A DNA stretch of 64,000 nt from Sordaria brevicollis (Eukaryota; Ascomycota; Sordariomycetes; Sordariales; Sordariaceae), in contig JAUTDP010000005.1 of assembly GCA_033439795.1 (NCBI GenBank), positions 3,253,001 to 3,317,000 of the forward strand, given 5' to 3'. Positions 11,459 through 23,300 of the stretch are shown one piece after another (the first letter of the stretch is position 1; each line of letters begins with the position of its first letter). A program made the translations under genes and the position numbers. The notes below the pieces were generated by a model, which did not search any database, was not told the origin of the DNA, and worked only from the letters and a program-made list of their open reading frames with translations.

Positions 11459-12186
11459 TAGGTAGTGTCATTCACTTGCAAGAGTTTGAGGGTTTTGAAA
11501 GCGTGTGTTATTAGCGGTTGTATATTTTTTGCTTCTAGTTTTTGTATTGCGTACAATATAGACTATTTGTTGGTGTTGAGAGGAGGGTGAGAGTGCATGT
11601 TGTTGGTGATATTAGTCTATGTCATCTGCATAGTCTTTGCAAGGAAAAAAGGTGTTCTCTTTTGCAAAGATGCTGTGGTGTATCACGGTGGCAATGTGAG
11701 ATGCATTACCTCTACACATGGTCACCTACTTGGTCACTTTAGAGGTATGTAGATAGGTAGCCACGATGAAGTTTTGAGCAAGAGAGTAAGTGATTCATTG
11801 CACAAGATATGTAGTTGAAGAAGACTCTGGTATCAACACCAACGGGAAGACTAGAGGTAGACGATGTCTAGGTAGACTACCACTTTCTTTCAGAAGTGTA
11901 TCTTCAAGTTCAACCAACTTCGAATGGCCAGGCATGACAACAAAGCAAAACCCTCAAGCCAAACGTTTCCCTCCTGCTTCCTGTATCCTTTAGAGGGTAT
12001 CTTAAATCTCAAAAGCCAGTCAAAAACTACCTTCCAAACTCCTGATGCCTCCATCCAGCAATGCAATGCAATCCTCCAGCAAGGCTCATGCCACACTCCA
12101 TAGCGCAGTGCAGTCCAAACGCCATCCATGCTGTCGTCTCCATGATGATCAAAACTTCCAGCTACTTGCCAACCTGGAAACTCCGG
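11459..12186. other. Convergent spacer
   Basis: About 730 bp between the ends of two converging genes. It contains two copies of a tagaggta-type motif (about 11740 and 11851) and no gene that I can support. Confidence 0.45.
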
Positions 12187-13031
12187 TCACCAAGCGCAAC
12201 TCCCCCTCCTCCTCCTCTTCCCCTCTCTAACTTCCCTCCCCCTCTCCACCACTCCCAACTCCAAACTCAACCTAATAACCACCACATCCATCGCAACCCT
12301 CACAAACTCCTCACAGGGCAACACCGCCCAATCCCTTCTTCTTCCCCGTCCACCCAAATATCCATCCCTCATTAAACCCTCCACAGTCCCCATCCACCTC
12401 CGTTCATGTCTCTCTGCTCTAGCCGCCGCCGCCCTACCCGCCGCTGCCGTAGCCCCAGCCGCCGCCGCTCCGGCTCCTCCCCTTTCTAAGCTTGAGTTCG
12501 TCTCAAAAGTTGGGCAGAGAAGGAGGTCGCTGTCGACATCAACGAAATCGGCGCCACAAATCGCTTCCTCAAGCGAATCCACATGCCTGCGCAAGACGTG
12601 AAAAGCGTAGTGGTGTTCGATAATCGGGGAGAGGAAGAAGTAAGCTGTTAGGGAGAGGAGGAGGGATTGTTGGAGGTGGGTGAGGAAGAGTTGGAGGTCC
12701 CCGTCGGAAGAGGAACCCAGGGGCAGTTTGCCTGGGGGAAAGTCGCGGGGGGACTCGTGGGAGCCGTACATGTAGCGAGGACCTTTGTAGGTGTCCGCGA
12801 TGGTGTGGAAGAGAGGGGTGAGGATGGCGGAGAGTTTTTGGGTTATTTCTAGGGGGGAAGGGAAGGGGTTAGTACTAGGTGATTGGGAGGGGGGATAAAA
12901 AGGTGAGGGGGGATAAAAAGGTGATGGAAGGGATAAGGGAGCTTACCAGCTTTAGATCGGTTCTCAACCGCGTTAACCCATCTCCGGGGACGACCAGCAC
13001 GAACGGGCCTCTCAGGTACAGGCGGATCCAT
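12187..13031 (-). CDS. Unknown 248-residue protein, two exons
   Basis: Exon 1 is 13031-12947 and exon 2 is 12848-12187. The intron has a gtaagc donor, a tactaac branch site and a ccctag acceptor, and the join (phase 1) is free of stops. I do not recognise the family. The N-terminus is basic and Pro-rich (MDPPVPERPVRAGRPRRW). Residues 29-110 look globular and helical, including LTPLFHTIADTYKGPRYMYG, a hydrophobic helix LQQSLLLSLTAYFFLSP and a His/Asp-containing segment EHHYAFHVLRRHVDSLEEA. An Ala/Gly-rich linker follows, then a second helical stretch ending in a basic tail. A TATAAAG motif lies about 55 bp before the ATG. Loss of a further intron near the Ala-rich segment cannot be excluded. 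Confidence 0.6.
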
Positions 13032-13082
13032 CTTGGTCGTTTCCTTCTTCTTTATCGTCGCTTAAAAAGGTCCGCGAAAAAG

Positions 13083-13089
13083 CTTTATA
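13083..13089 (-). promoter_or_regulatory. Putative TATA box of the 248-residue protein gene
   Basis: TATAAAG on the minus strand, about 55 bp upstream of the ATG at 13031. The sequence and spacing fit a fungal TATA element; no transcript data support it. Confidence 0.35.
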
Positions 13090-15621
13090 CCCTGCCACTA
13101 CCACCACGAGCAGACAACAGGCAAAGAAAACGCGCAAAACTTTCTGTCCGTGGACGCGCCAGAAGCGACGCAGGACAAGAGCAGAAGGTCGAAATCGCCA
13201 CGGGATGATGTTGTTGAGGATGTCTCAAACCCAGGATAGGGCGGCGGGGTTGCAGAAGGAGGAGGAGAGGTTTAAAAGGAGAGTAAAAGGTCGGGTGCGG
13301 GGCCGGAAGGTGGTGGTGGACTGGGCAAACGAGGCGGTAGTGAATGCTGATGGAAGGAGTCTGTGCGCAGTGTGCGCCTGGGAGGAGAGCTGGGGAAGCG
13401 TTTGCAAGGAGGTGGTGGCGGCTGACCGCGAGAAGGGTGGGAGATGGGATGGAGAGGCCAGCATGGCGGTAAAATGTCGAGGGACTTTAGGTTGTTGAGG
13501 AGGTCGAGACGAGCGTTTGTCGATTGGGGTTTTCCTGGTGAGATAGAGTTGACGCGGGACCTTCTGTTGGAGGTGTAATGGGATGTGGGAAAAGGTTAGG
13601 ACAGGAGTTTGGGTCATGAAGAAATGTTTTTACTCGCACAATTGGAAGAGGAGTGAAACCTGGAATGGACAGTGAAGCTGTGCTCTGTCTGAAGCTCATC
13701 TTCGTGAATTGTAGGACCACTCGGTACAGAACCTGAGTCCAGGTCAGATAACAGAGCTCATGATGCTGGACACCCTGTTTGATCAAGGTTCTTGTTCTTG
13801 TCTTTGAAAGAAAGTGCCCGTCCAAGCGGAAGTGAAGAATCGCGATATGGAAGACATTGCCTCCAACCCATAGACACAAGAGCATGGCGACGAGGTTGGG
13901 TGAGAAAAAGGCGATACGTTTCTGTGCATGTCCAACAATCAAGGCAAAGTCAAATTCATATATATTTCTTGAACAAAACTGATAATACCTGTCAACTTTG
14001 CCAGGTATTTATATTCGACGAGATTGTCGTCCTGACCTCAATGATGTCGCCAACTTCACTCACCAATCGCGATCCTCGCCATCTACTTCGGTTTCTGCAA
14101 CTTTGCAACCTCGGCGTCAAAGGAGACATCCATCCTGCTCGTCTTCCGCCTCCCTCTCTGACGCGCGGGATTGTTGTCTACCTATCGCCGGTGGCTGTGG
14201 CCGTGACCTGGCTGTCAAAACCGGCGGTGCCAGCACAGAACATAAGACGATGGAGCTGAGAGCCTTGATGGTAAGTGGGCCAGAGGCGTTGGGGACTTGG
14301 GGTGGGTTCTGGTTCTTTTCGTTGTTGTCGGGACTGCTGTTCTCGTGACTGTTGGCGCTCGTGACTGTTGGCGCTCGTGGATGGTCCAGCTGCCAGCAAC
14401 ACTGCAACAGCAAGGCCGACAGATTGTGAACGCCTTGAGGGCGGATAGAACGACGGAGAAGACGGTGCCGCGGTTACGGAGAGAGGGAGGAGGCGGTGGG
14501 CCGGTGGCAGAGTGGGCGAGGACGGTGCCGAGGACGAAAGCCGTCGCCGCGCTGATGAATACCCAAATACCCAGATACCCAGATATCCAAATACACCCGA
14601 CCCATCAGACTACCATCTGCGAACTCATCAAACGAGACCAAAACCCCTGGGGCAGAATGCCTAACTTGGCACAAATTACAAACGACACCACCCCGTCTAG
14701 ATTAATCCGGGGAGATGTACTCCTCAATGGCTGCTGTCAGGACTTTTATCTCTTCTCGGGTTCTGGGTTTTGTTCGTTATGACTAGGTAGAACTAGATTA
14801 TGAATGAGATCTCTACACCAGAATGCAGGGTAGAGTCAGATAGATCCACCATAGGTAAAACAGTCAGACTCAGCCAGAAGATACAAAGGCCTTTGGGGGT
14901 GAGTCAACACCCAAGAGAAGAAGGGACTCAATATCCGTGATGAATGGAACTGGGAGGGGACGATGTGACTGACTTTCGATGTCAGGAGTCGAAATACTAA
15001 ATCACAGAACTCATTGAGCGTAGAGGGAACGAGCGCAAGGAGAGATAAGGCTGGAGTTCGAGATGATTGAACATAGAAAATTAGACCACCTAGACAAAGG
15101 ATGAAAGTGTCAAGCAGAGTATAAAGAAAAACGAGTTCGACGGTTGACAGATAAGTCGATGCAAACGAGACATTAAGTCTACCCAAATTTTGTTCATGAG
15201 AGCGAATCGACCATAACCAGCATTTCGAGTTGGTGATGTGGACAGAAATGGAGGGGGTTGAGCCCTAACATGTCGAGTGACATGCTAAGGAAGATGCAAG
15301 CCGCGGGAAGTAAGCTGGGAAGGAGCCCTCGAAGTGAGATGGAGCCAACGGCCATGGCGAAGCTCAAGTATGGAAAGCGCAACTGGAGGCGCAGAACGCG
15401 GAAGCATGTCATTCTGTTTGGGAAGGAAGGAATGGCAGTAAGCAAAACCAGCCCAAAGTGGGAAGAAGCAAACCGAGAGTTATCAACTGAAGGGGGAAAA
15501 GAAGTCATCATGAAGGGACTCAACTCTGACTCTTGCAGTTGCAGATATCCAAACGGAATCCAATCTACCATCCCGACTACTTCTGGGTATCATCTCACTC
15601 CCGCTCACTCCACGCTGAGTC
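13090..15621. other. 2.5-kb stretch with only weak coding signals
   Basis: No recognisable gene. On the minus strand a 131-codon frame (13617-13225) is Ser/Thr/Arg-rich like a mitochondrial presequence, but its start context is poor and it has no known domain. On the plus strand a gtaagt donor near 14273 and a tccag acceptor near 14398 would join two open frames in phase 0, ending at 14782; the part before the donor has no clear start. Near 14570 there is an atacccaaatacccaga-type repeat. Both candidates are too weak to call. The right part should contain the 3' end of the Cys/His-repeat gene. Confidence 0.4.
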
Positions 15622-18293
15622 TCACTCCTCACTATCATAAAACTCCCCATGCCCTACATGCCCTGCATGCCTCCCATGCATCTGCCCCCAATACCCCCCT
15701 CCCACATGCCCTCCCATATGCCCCATACCACCCACATGCCCCCCCGGCGGACCTCCATACCCTCCCCCTCCCCCAAGTCCAACCCCAGCATAATCAGGTA
15801 CACTCCCCGCCATACTCACCGGCCTAGGCTTACCCGTCCCACCACCAAAAGTTCTTGACTTCCTCGCCGATAACGGCGGCGGCTGTTGTGCTACTTGTGA
15901 GGCATCTACTTGCGCCTGCCACTGACCTAGTGCAGCACCACCACTCCGTCTCTTCAGCGCATCATACGCTCCATAACCCCCTGTTGCTCCGCGGTGTTTA
16001 CTCTTCGTTCGCCTAGAAGTAGCAGGCTTGTTGCTTTTATCTCGTGGACTTTGTGCAATGGTTGCCATTGTGTCCTTGAATGTGTCGTTGGTACCGCCTC
16101 GGGGTCTTCCTCTTGACTTGTCCCTTAGCTCTCGTGCGTCTCGTGCCCGGGGTTGGCGATCCCAGTCAACGGGGACGTCACGGATGCGGCCACGTTGTGA
16201 TGGTTGGGATGGGTCGTGTTCGCTGCTGTGGCTGTGGTCGAATGAGATGTCGGTTGGTGTGCCGCCGCGGTCTTCTTCGGAGTAGTAGGGGTATTCGTGG
16301 TCGTCGTATTGATGCGAGAGGAGGGAGTCGCGGGATGTGTCCCAGGTGCTTCCTCCGCCTCGGAAGCTGCGGCTGGTGGGAGATTCTCGGCCGATTCTGC
16401 TGCCGTTCATTCCTGGAATGGGCATGGGACCGGGTCCTGCGAATGCATGGCCACCCGGTGGCCCAAAGGAAGAATAACCTCCTGGTCCGGGAGCTGTAGG
16501 CGGGAAGCCGTTGGCAGCTGGCATCGAGGGTCTTCGCTTCCGTAGCTTTGTTTGATGCGCGTCATGAGCCGACCGTAGGCCTTCTGTGTCTGCTCGTAGC
16601 TGTGCGTTTTCTATCCTCAGGTCCTCCAGCTCTTGCCTGAAACTCTCAACGCCTTCAGGTCCGTGGATGATATCCTTCAACTGTCTGATCTCATTCTTCA
16701 ATGCTTCTTTCTCCTTCTTCCATGCCTCCTTTTCCTGAATCAACTCCTCGTTATGACCCGCCAATGCGTCTCTCTCCTTCGCCAAGTCATCTTTATCCTT
16801 CTTGTGTTCCCTATCCTTCTTCAGCTCGTTCTTCTTCCTGACGGCATCCTCAGCCTCCCTCGCCTCCTCGGCATCCCTCCTCCCCGCATCTTTCCATCGT
16901 TGTCGCTCATGATCGGCGCATCGCTCAAAGGGTGTTCCTTGGTCATCATAGATTCTGCCCTTTTGGCAGTCGGTCTCGATACAACCATGCTTAGCAAGAC
17001 AGTATCCCGCCGTCGTTTCCGAAATGGGCGTCGCTTCTTCAGCACAGGAGGCAACCTTGCACTTGTGTATCCTGCACAAAGGAGGCAAAGGCTTTCCAGC
17101 CGGTGTCGTTGGGCTGGCGGTGGTCTCGGCGGGATTGGCGCACTTGGGTTTGGTGCAGCTGTGAATGTCGCAGTGAGAAGAGGTGCCCGAGGTGGTGCTT
17201 CGTTGGCATGATGGGACCTTGCAAGTGTGCTTCGGGCAAAAAGAACCGCCGGTACCGGAGCTGTTGACAAGAGGATTGGAACAACCTTCCTTCTTGCAGC
17301 GATCTAGCAATGTGTTAGCTGACAATCGCGAACCGTAGTGAGTCAGGGTCCATACGCTTTAGGCAGTACGGGCTTCCGGAGCTGCCTTTGTCCTCCGGAC
17401 ACCCTCCAACCTTACACTCATGCTCTGAGCAAAATCGCCCTTTGCCGCTCTCCTTCGGTCGCCTGCAATCTGATCGCTGACATCGAGACTGTTCCTTGAA
17501 GTGCCTCTCACACAATGGCGGTGCTTCTGGGTCGTCAAGTCCGGTGTCGGGCCAGTACCGAGGTTTGCTGCACCCTTCGTAGTCGCATCGCTGATGCTCC
17601 GTGCAAAGGTTGTTCTTCTTGGCGACGTTGGGACATGGGGCGCTTCTGCAAGTATGCTGCTTGCAGAGTAGACTGTAGTTCTGGGCGTCTGGCGGTGATT
17701 TGCATCCAGGCACACTGCATAGCTTGTGCTTGTCGCATCTCCGTGTCCCTTTCTCAGTGCCAATACCTTCCTGTTCACACCCCTCATGGCCACAGCGATG
17801 AGCAGAACAAAACCAAGGTGCCGCTGGATCTTGGCTGTCACCGACTTCGTAGTACTCTCTCTTCTGCACACATGAATCCCTTTTGTGCGCACATGATAGA
17901 AGTTTTTCGTCTGGAAGTTGTTGCTTAGAATCACAGTCGAAACAGAAGGAGTGCGGTGAGCGACCTACGGTTGTCACACAACTTTTGTCCTTTCACCAGA
18001 ACGGGATTGGGGCAACAGCTGGCTTCGTATGGCGAATATTGCCAATCGCATGTATCTTTATCATGGCGCTGTGAGTCAGGCCTTTTGAGTGATATCGAGT
18101 TGAAGAGAGTCTACGTACGGTCTTTGCAGAACTGTGAGACAAATATCTGGTCTTCATAGCCGAGGGGTATCGCTGACTTATAGCACCCAGATACGCGGCA
18201 GTCTGGAGGGCCTCTGCCGCGGCGGACACTCTCGGTTGTCGACAACCTCTTGGTCGAGGGCCGTCGTCTGATATCAGGGTAGTCCGCAGGCAT
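15622..18293 (-). CDS. Large protein with about 13 tandem Cys/His units and a coiled coil, three exons
   Basis: Exons 18293-18119, 17964-17356 and 17303-15622 give 821 residues. Residues 30-395 hold about 13 units of the form C-x4-C, a variable loop, C-x2-H, with the next unit starting one or two residues after the His (for example CSVPGCKSPPDAQNYSLLCK, then QH and the next Cys). Four ligands per unit suggest one zinc each. Residues 395-516 form a long charged coiled coil rich in Lys and Glu. Residues 517-821 are disordered, with Ser/Arg/Asp-rich parts and a Gly/His/Met-rich C-terminus. I know of no named family. Repeated zinc units plus a coiled coil suggest a scaffold or nucleic-acid or protein binder; that is inference. 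Intron 2 (gtatgg donor, cagctaac branch, gctag acceptor) restores the C-x2-H pattern across the join (CLKHRC), which strongly supports it. Intron 1 is less certain. Confidence 0.75.
17965..18118 (-). other. First intron of the Cys/His-repeat gene, containing a repeat-like reading frame
   Basis: A gtacgt donor at 18118 and a cgtag acceptor at 17965 give a 154-nt intron that keeps the frame in phase 1. Inside it, from 18068 to about 17969, one frame reads like another Cys/His unit, with DKDTCDWQY and SCCPNPVLVKGQKLCDN. That frame is one nucleotide out of register with both neighbours. The obvious internal acceptor (cacag at 18069) would lead at once to TGA. Confidence 0.5.
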
Positions 18294-19444
18294 GGTATAA
18301 GTGCGCGTTGAGTTTGGCGCTCTGAGTTGTCAGCTCCTTGGACCAGGATGAAGTGCCGGAGTCGGGTGTCAATGGAAGTGAGTGATTGAGTGAGTGAGTG
18401 AGTTGGGTTTGTTGGATGAGATGACTGGCGTGATGCGGAACAAGCGGAGTGGGGTTGATCCGGCCAAGACCTTGACGGGAATCCGGGTCGGGCAGTGAGC
18501 GAAGGAGAAATGTCGGGGGTCCCGCTTGTTATAAAATGCGTGCTTGCTGTTTGCGACGGCTATCCCATTGGTCTGGGTACTAACATGAAGCAATAACAGG
18601 GCAGTGAAGGGCCGGTATGGCGTATTGTTGCCTCTATAACGTCGCGGAGTGGCGGATTGACGACAGGGAAGGGCACGATAACATGCAGGACATCAACCAT
18701 AACAGTGAGCCACCATGCAGTAGCGTACATGTGTCTGCGAATGATAGGTGACGGACAAGAATCGGACAAACCTTGATAGCGGGTCGACTTGCATGAGAAG
18801 GGAAAGAATGGTTGCCTTGTGATATTTATGTCTTGGACTTGAAGATATGGGTTCGATGTGTTTTATCCAAAGTCTCGATCTCACTTGAGCCTCTTTTTGG
18901 CTTCCACTTGACGATATCAAAAGGCGCTTGGGAGGCCACCGTTAAAGGAGGCATCCAAGAGGCACCAACATACGAAAGACAAAAAGAGGCACACTTGCTC
19001 CTCCGGATGCGGGTTGCGACATCAAGACTTTTGCTCTGTGCCGCAACCTGACATCGAAACCGCCCATCTTCTCAAGCCACCCGCAGGCAGATGTGGCTTT
19101 TATACACTTGATCAACTGGACTTGATGTTACCAGGCTGCTTAGAGCAAATTGGATGCCATCCCGTCCAAAGCGGTTGACATGCATCTCGGACCGTTTTTC
19201 TGCGGCCAGGTCAAAGGATCAAAGCCACGGTATGGGTAGACGCGCGGGTAAGGGAATCGGGGAACTTGAAACAGCTGGCATTCTATACTTTTAGAAAATT
19301 CAAAGGCCGACATTGGACATCAGAGCTGACGAAAAAGTTGAAAGGGAATCGAGGGTATAATCATTCGCAGGGTAAGGGGACTTGAGGACCGACCTTGGCG
19401 TTAACCGTAACCGTAGGTGTGAGTTGGAGACCAAGCAACACCTA
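18294..19444. other. Promoter side of the Cys/His-repeat gene and unique DNA
   Basis: No gene seen. A gagt/gatt-type short repeat lies at about 18377-18405. The composition is normal up to the MITE-like element at 19445. Confidence 0.45.
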
Positions 19445-19875
19445 CTCTCTTACAGAGAGTAGGGGATAAAATTGAGGGACAGACCAATTTCGAAGGATAG
19501 GAATGTCCGTATACACCGTCATCTACACCTAAATATTAATATTTAATCAACTATTTAAATTTAAGATTCTAATATTTTTAAATAAAAAGAATCATTGGAT
19601 ATTATTTAGAATCTCCTCTTTTAACCATTTATTTTACTTTACTTAAAAGATATAAATGTTAATAATGATATTTTTGCTATAGTAAATCGACGGCTATTCT
19701 TCTTTATATTTGTTTAAATTTTTTGGGGGTAACGATTTGGAGAATTTAAAATAAAGAGGGAAAATTAGTTAAGATTTGTATATATTTCACTAAGAAACTT
19801 TAACGGGCACGGACTTCGTTATCCCTCTGAAAAGGGCCTATCCCTCAATTTTATCCCCCACTCTCTGCAAGAGAG
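19445..19875. mobile_element. MITE-like element with long inverted ends and an AT-rich core
   Basis: The left end (19445-19482) and the right end (19875-19838 read in reverse) match over about 37 bp, with only a few G/A and C/T differences. Both start ctctctt-a/g-cagagag and continue into ggggataaaattgaggga. The core, about 19530-19790, is very AT-rich and codes for nothing. Size (431 bp), inverted ends and no coding capacity fit a miniature inverted-repeat element that has been hit by RIP. A target duplication is not clear: the left flank ends in ccta and the right flank continues in Gs. The first 15 bp of each end are themselves a palindrome. Confidence 0.7.
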
Positions 19876-20117
19876 GGGGGATAGCGAGCGAACCTCATAC
19901 CCACGGTTATTGAAGCTGCAGGGATGAAGGTGATACACAAGTGCTTCTGACGACTCTCGTCTGATAACTTCGAGATGTCAAGACCTCGAACATCAAGGGC
20001 TTAAAAATGCCCTGGAGTCTACCATAAAATACCGATAATTTCAGGTGCGGCTTTTTCAACGGTCAGCTGAACCAAAAGGCGTCTGCGGAAGAAGAGAAAA
20101 GAATTGGAAGGTGGTGT

Positions 20118-20303
20118 TGTCAGATTGCACAGCTAAAATGAAGGTGGAGATGTGTGTGTATTGTGTACTCTGGAGCCCTCTGTAAGAGGGTTTAGGGATG
20201 CTAAAGTAATAGGAAAATTCTACAATTAAATAAGTAATTGGGAGGCTAATCCTCTTATAGAAATACCTCTTAATTGGCCAAATATAGCCTACCTATTCTA
20301 ATA
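20118..20303 (-). repeat. 3' LTR of the first copia element (left side)
   Basis: 186 bp, from TGTCAGATTG to CTAATA. The outer (left) half is nearly unmutated while the inner half carries C-to-T and G-to-A changes relative to the right LTR. Confidence 0.92.
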
Positions 20304-23300
20304 TACCCCCCCAACTACAACCCCAATAGGGCAAAGCTACTAAATTATTCTAAATGTACAATTCTTAAAACTATTTACATTATATTACTATTCTTGGGTT
20401 TATTTCTTTATTAATATTATTAAAATCTACGTAATTTATCCCTTTATCTTTCCTTTACTCTTTTATTTTTTTTATTAAAGTTATTCCTAATATTTTAATA
20501 AATTTCCAATATTTTTTAACCGTAAGTACCTTAATTAGACCGTTTATAGGCATTTTGAATATTTCTAAATATTTAAAATTAATCCTACCAACGGTTATTT
20601 TTTATTTTAATTAATATTTATAAATATTAATATATTTGAGGTTTATATATAATTTTAAAATTTCTATAGTTAATATTTTAATAATCTATTTATTATTATA
20701 ATCGATTATTGGGATTTTATTTTCTAATCTTATTATAAATCCCCTAATAAATTTTATTATTCGGATTACCTTTTTTACTATTAAATTTACGGTTAAGAAT
20801 TCTACCTCTATAATTAATATAATAACCATTATTTATTTAATTACGCCCTAATAAATAAGCCTACTAAAAAGCTTTATAATAAAGCCTTAGGAGCTCTTAT
20901 AGTTAAAAATATTATTAATAAACGAAGCGTTAAAAGTAATTTCCAAAATATTATTACTACCGAAGTATAAAACTAAATCTAAAATTCCGTACAAATAATA
21001 AATAATTTTATTTACCGCCTTATAATAATTTAAACTAGGGTTGTAAATATATTTAAAGAATCTATTAATTATAAAAATAACATTTAATTTAATAATAATT
21101 ATAGTATAAAGAATAGACCCCACTTTAATTTAATAAAAGTATATAAAATTATTTAAAATTCTACCTTCGAAAGGCACGAATTCGATACTTAATATAAGGA
21201 TATCTATTAAGATTTAAAAGCCTACCAATTTATAAATCTTTTCGATATACGACTATTAAAATAGCCAAATCTTACCTTATATACGATTGCGAATAATTTC
21301 GATATTTAAAAACTATTAAAATTCGTTACCCTTTATTATATAATACCGTTAATTAAGGGCATTTATATAGGCTCTAACCTTAACCTCCTTATTTAAATAG
21401 TATATAAATATAATATTATTAACGTAATAAAATACGAAGATACTTTTATTAATTAAGATATATAATTTTTTAAAGAGTAGTTAAAAACCTAAGGCGGCGA
21501 ATATAATTATAAGGTTTCGTTATTAAAAAAATAAAGAGCGGCGTAACCTATAGAAGGCTTTAAAGATTTTAAAAAATTTACCCGGAATTTCGTAATCTAG
21601 AGGGAAGCGTATATAAATATTTTTATCTATATTTACGTTAATAAAGGTATTAACCGTATTATATTAAACGAATTCTAAATTAAAACGTATAGTAATAGAA
21701 ATAATTAATTTAAAGGAGCGCTTAACGAGGGTAGAAGTATATATTTCCTAATTTGCGTATTTTATTTATTAATCGCTACGTATAACGAATTTTACTTTAA
21801 CCTTATTAAATTTCCCATTCTTAAAGAATTTATACGTATATACCTATATATAATTAAATACTTATTTCCTACGTACTTTTAATTTTTTAACGTTAATAAT
21901 AACCTAGGTTTTTATTTCCTTATAACTATCGAAATAAACTTACTTAATTTACTTAAATAATTGATTAAGGATATAGGTATTAAATAATTTATAATTTTTA
22001 GGAGGAGGTAATAATTTTGACCAGTAAATGCGATTTATTTTATTTATAGAAATAAAATTATTAAATTTTTCCTTAATAATAATTTTACTATTACGTTATA
22101 ACCTTTCGAATTCTATTTTAATAATTAATTTGCTATTAAAAATTACTTTAAATTAATAGAAACGGCCGGTATTAAAAACTACTATTTAAGGAATAAAATT
22201 ACGGTATATTTCCTCTTCTATACGTTTATTTATATAGAAAGATATAAAGAAGGATATAAATATAGGGTTATCCTTAGGAATTTTTAAAGGTAATAGGTAA
22301 CTAATACTATTTAAAATAAAATCGATAAATATTAAATCTCTAAAGGAGGATATAGTACTAGGGAATTTTATAAGAATAAAAGCCTCATTAAGTACCTACG
22401 GAAGTAGAAGATCCTCTTCTAATTCTAATAGAAAATTAAGTATTTTAATAATTTTAATATCCTCTTAATACTTAAAAGAGAAATCCTCGATTAATAAATT
22501 TATAACGGGTATTTAATTATAATTTTAGAATAATTCTACGAATTTATTTAAAAAAATTTTTAAAGATTAAGCCTTAATAGGAATTTCCCCTAAAAATATA
22601 GTATTTTCGTTAAAGAATACGTCGCGTATATAAATTATCGTATTAGTAATCGGATTTTAAATACGATAAATTAATAATATTATATACTTAATAAAGTAAC
22701 CGATCTATACTTTAGGGTTAAACTTTTAACGGCGTTATTCCTTCTTTTAAACGGCGGGAATTATAGCGTATACTTTACAATTATAAATTCGCAAATAAAA
22801 AATATTTAAACGCCGCGGAAATAAATAACTATTTTATTAGGCGATAAAGGTATAAAAATATTTATATAGGGAAAATTAATCGTAAAGAAATTTTAAGGAT
22901 TTATTTATTAAGTAGACGGCTATAACTATAATATTTAACTATAAATCTATAATAAAATAAATATTCTTCTATATTACGCTAATCCTTTCTTTAATTATAC
23001 CCTCCGAATATTCGGCGCTATTATTTTATACTTAGGTATAAAGGGCCGAAGGTTCTATAATTATACCGTTTAACGTAAATAACCTTTATACTGTATAAGA
23101 CCCGCTAATTTCGTTATCGTATTCGATAATTTTAATAGAAATACTATAACGTTTTTTAAAAATATTAAACAAATCGTTAAGGAAATCGGCAATTATTTCG
23201 GTATATCGATTAAATATATAATAATCCCAAATATAATTAATATATTTATAAGTAATTAATATAACGCTAATATAATTACGGCGGCTTTCCGTATAATCGA

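Noticed and set aside
13225..13617. 131-codon minus-strand frame resembling a mitochondrial presequence
   Set aside because: Poor start context, no conserved domain, and the opposite strand is open as well.
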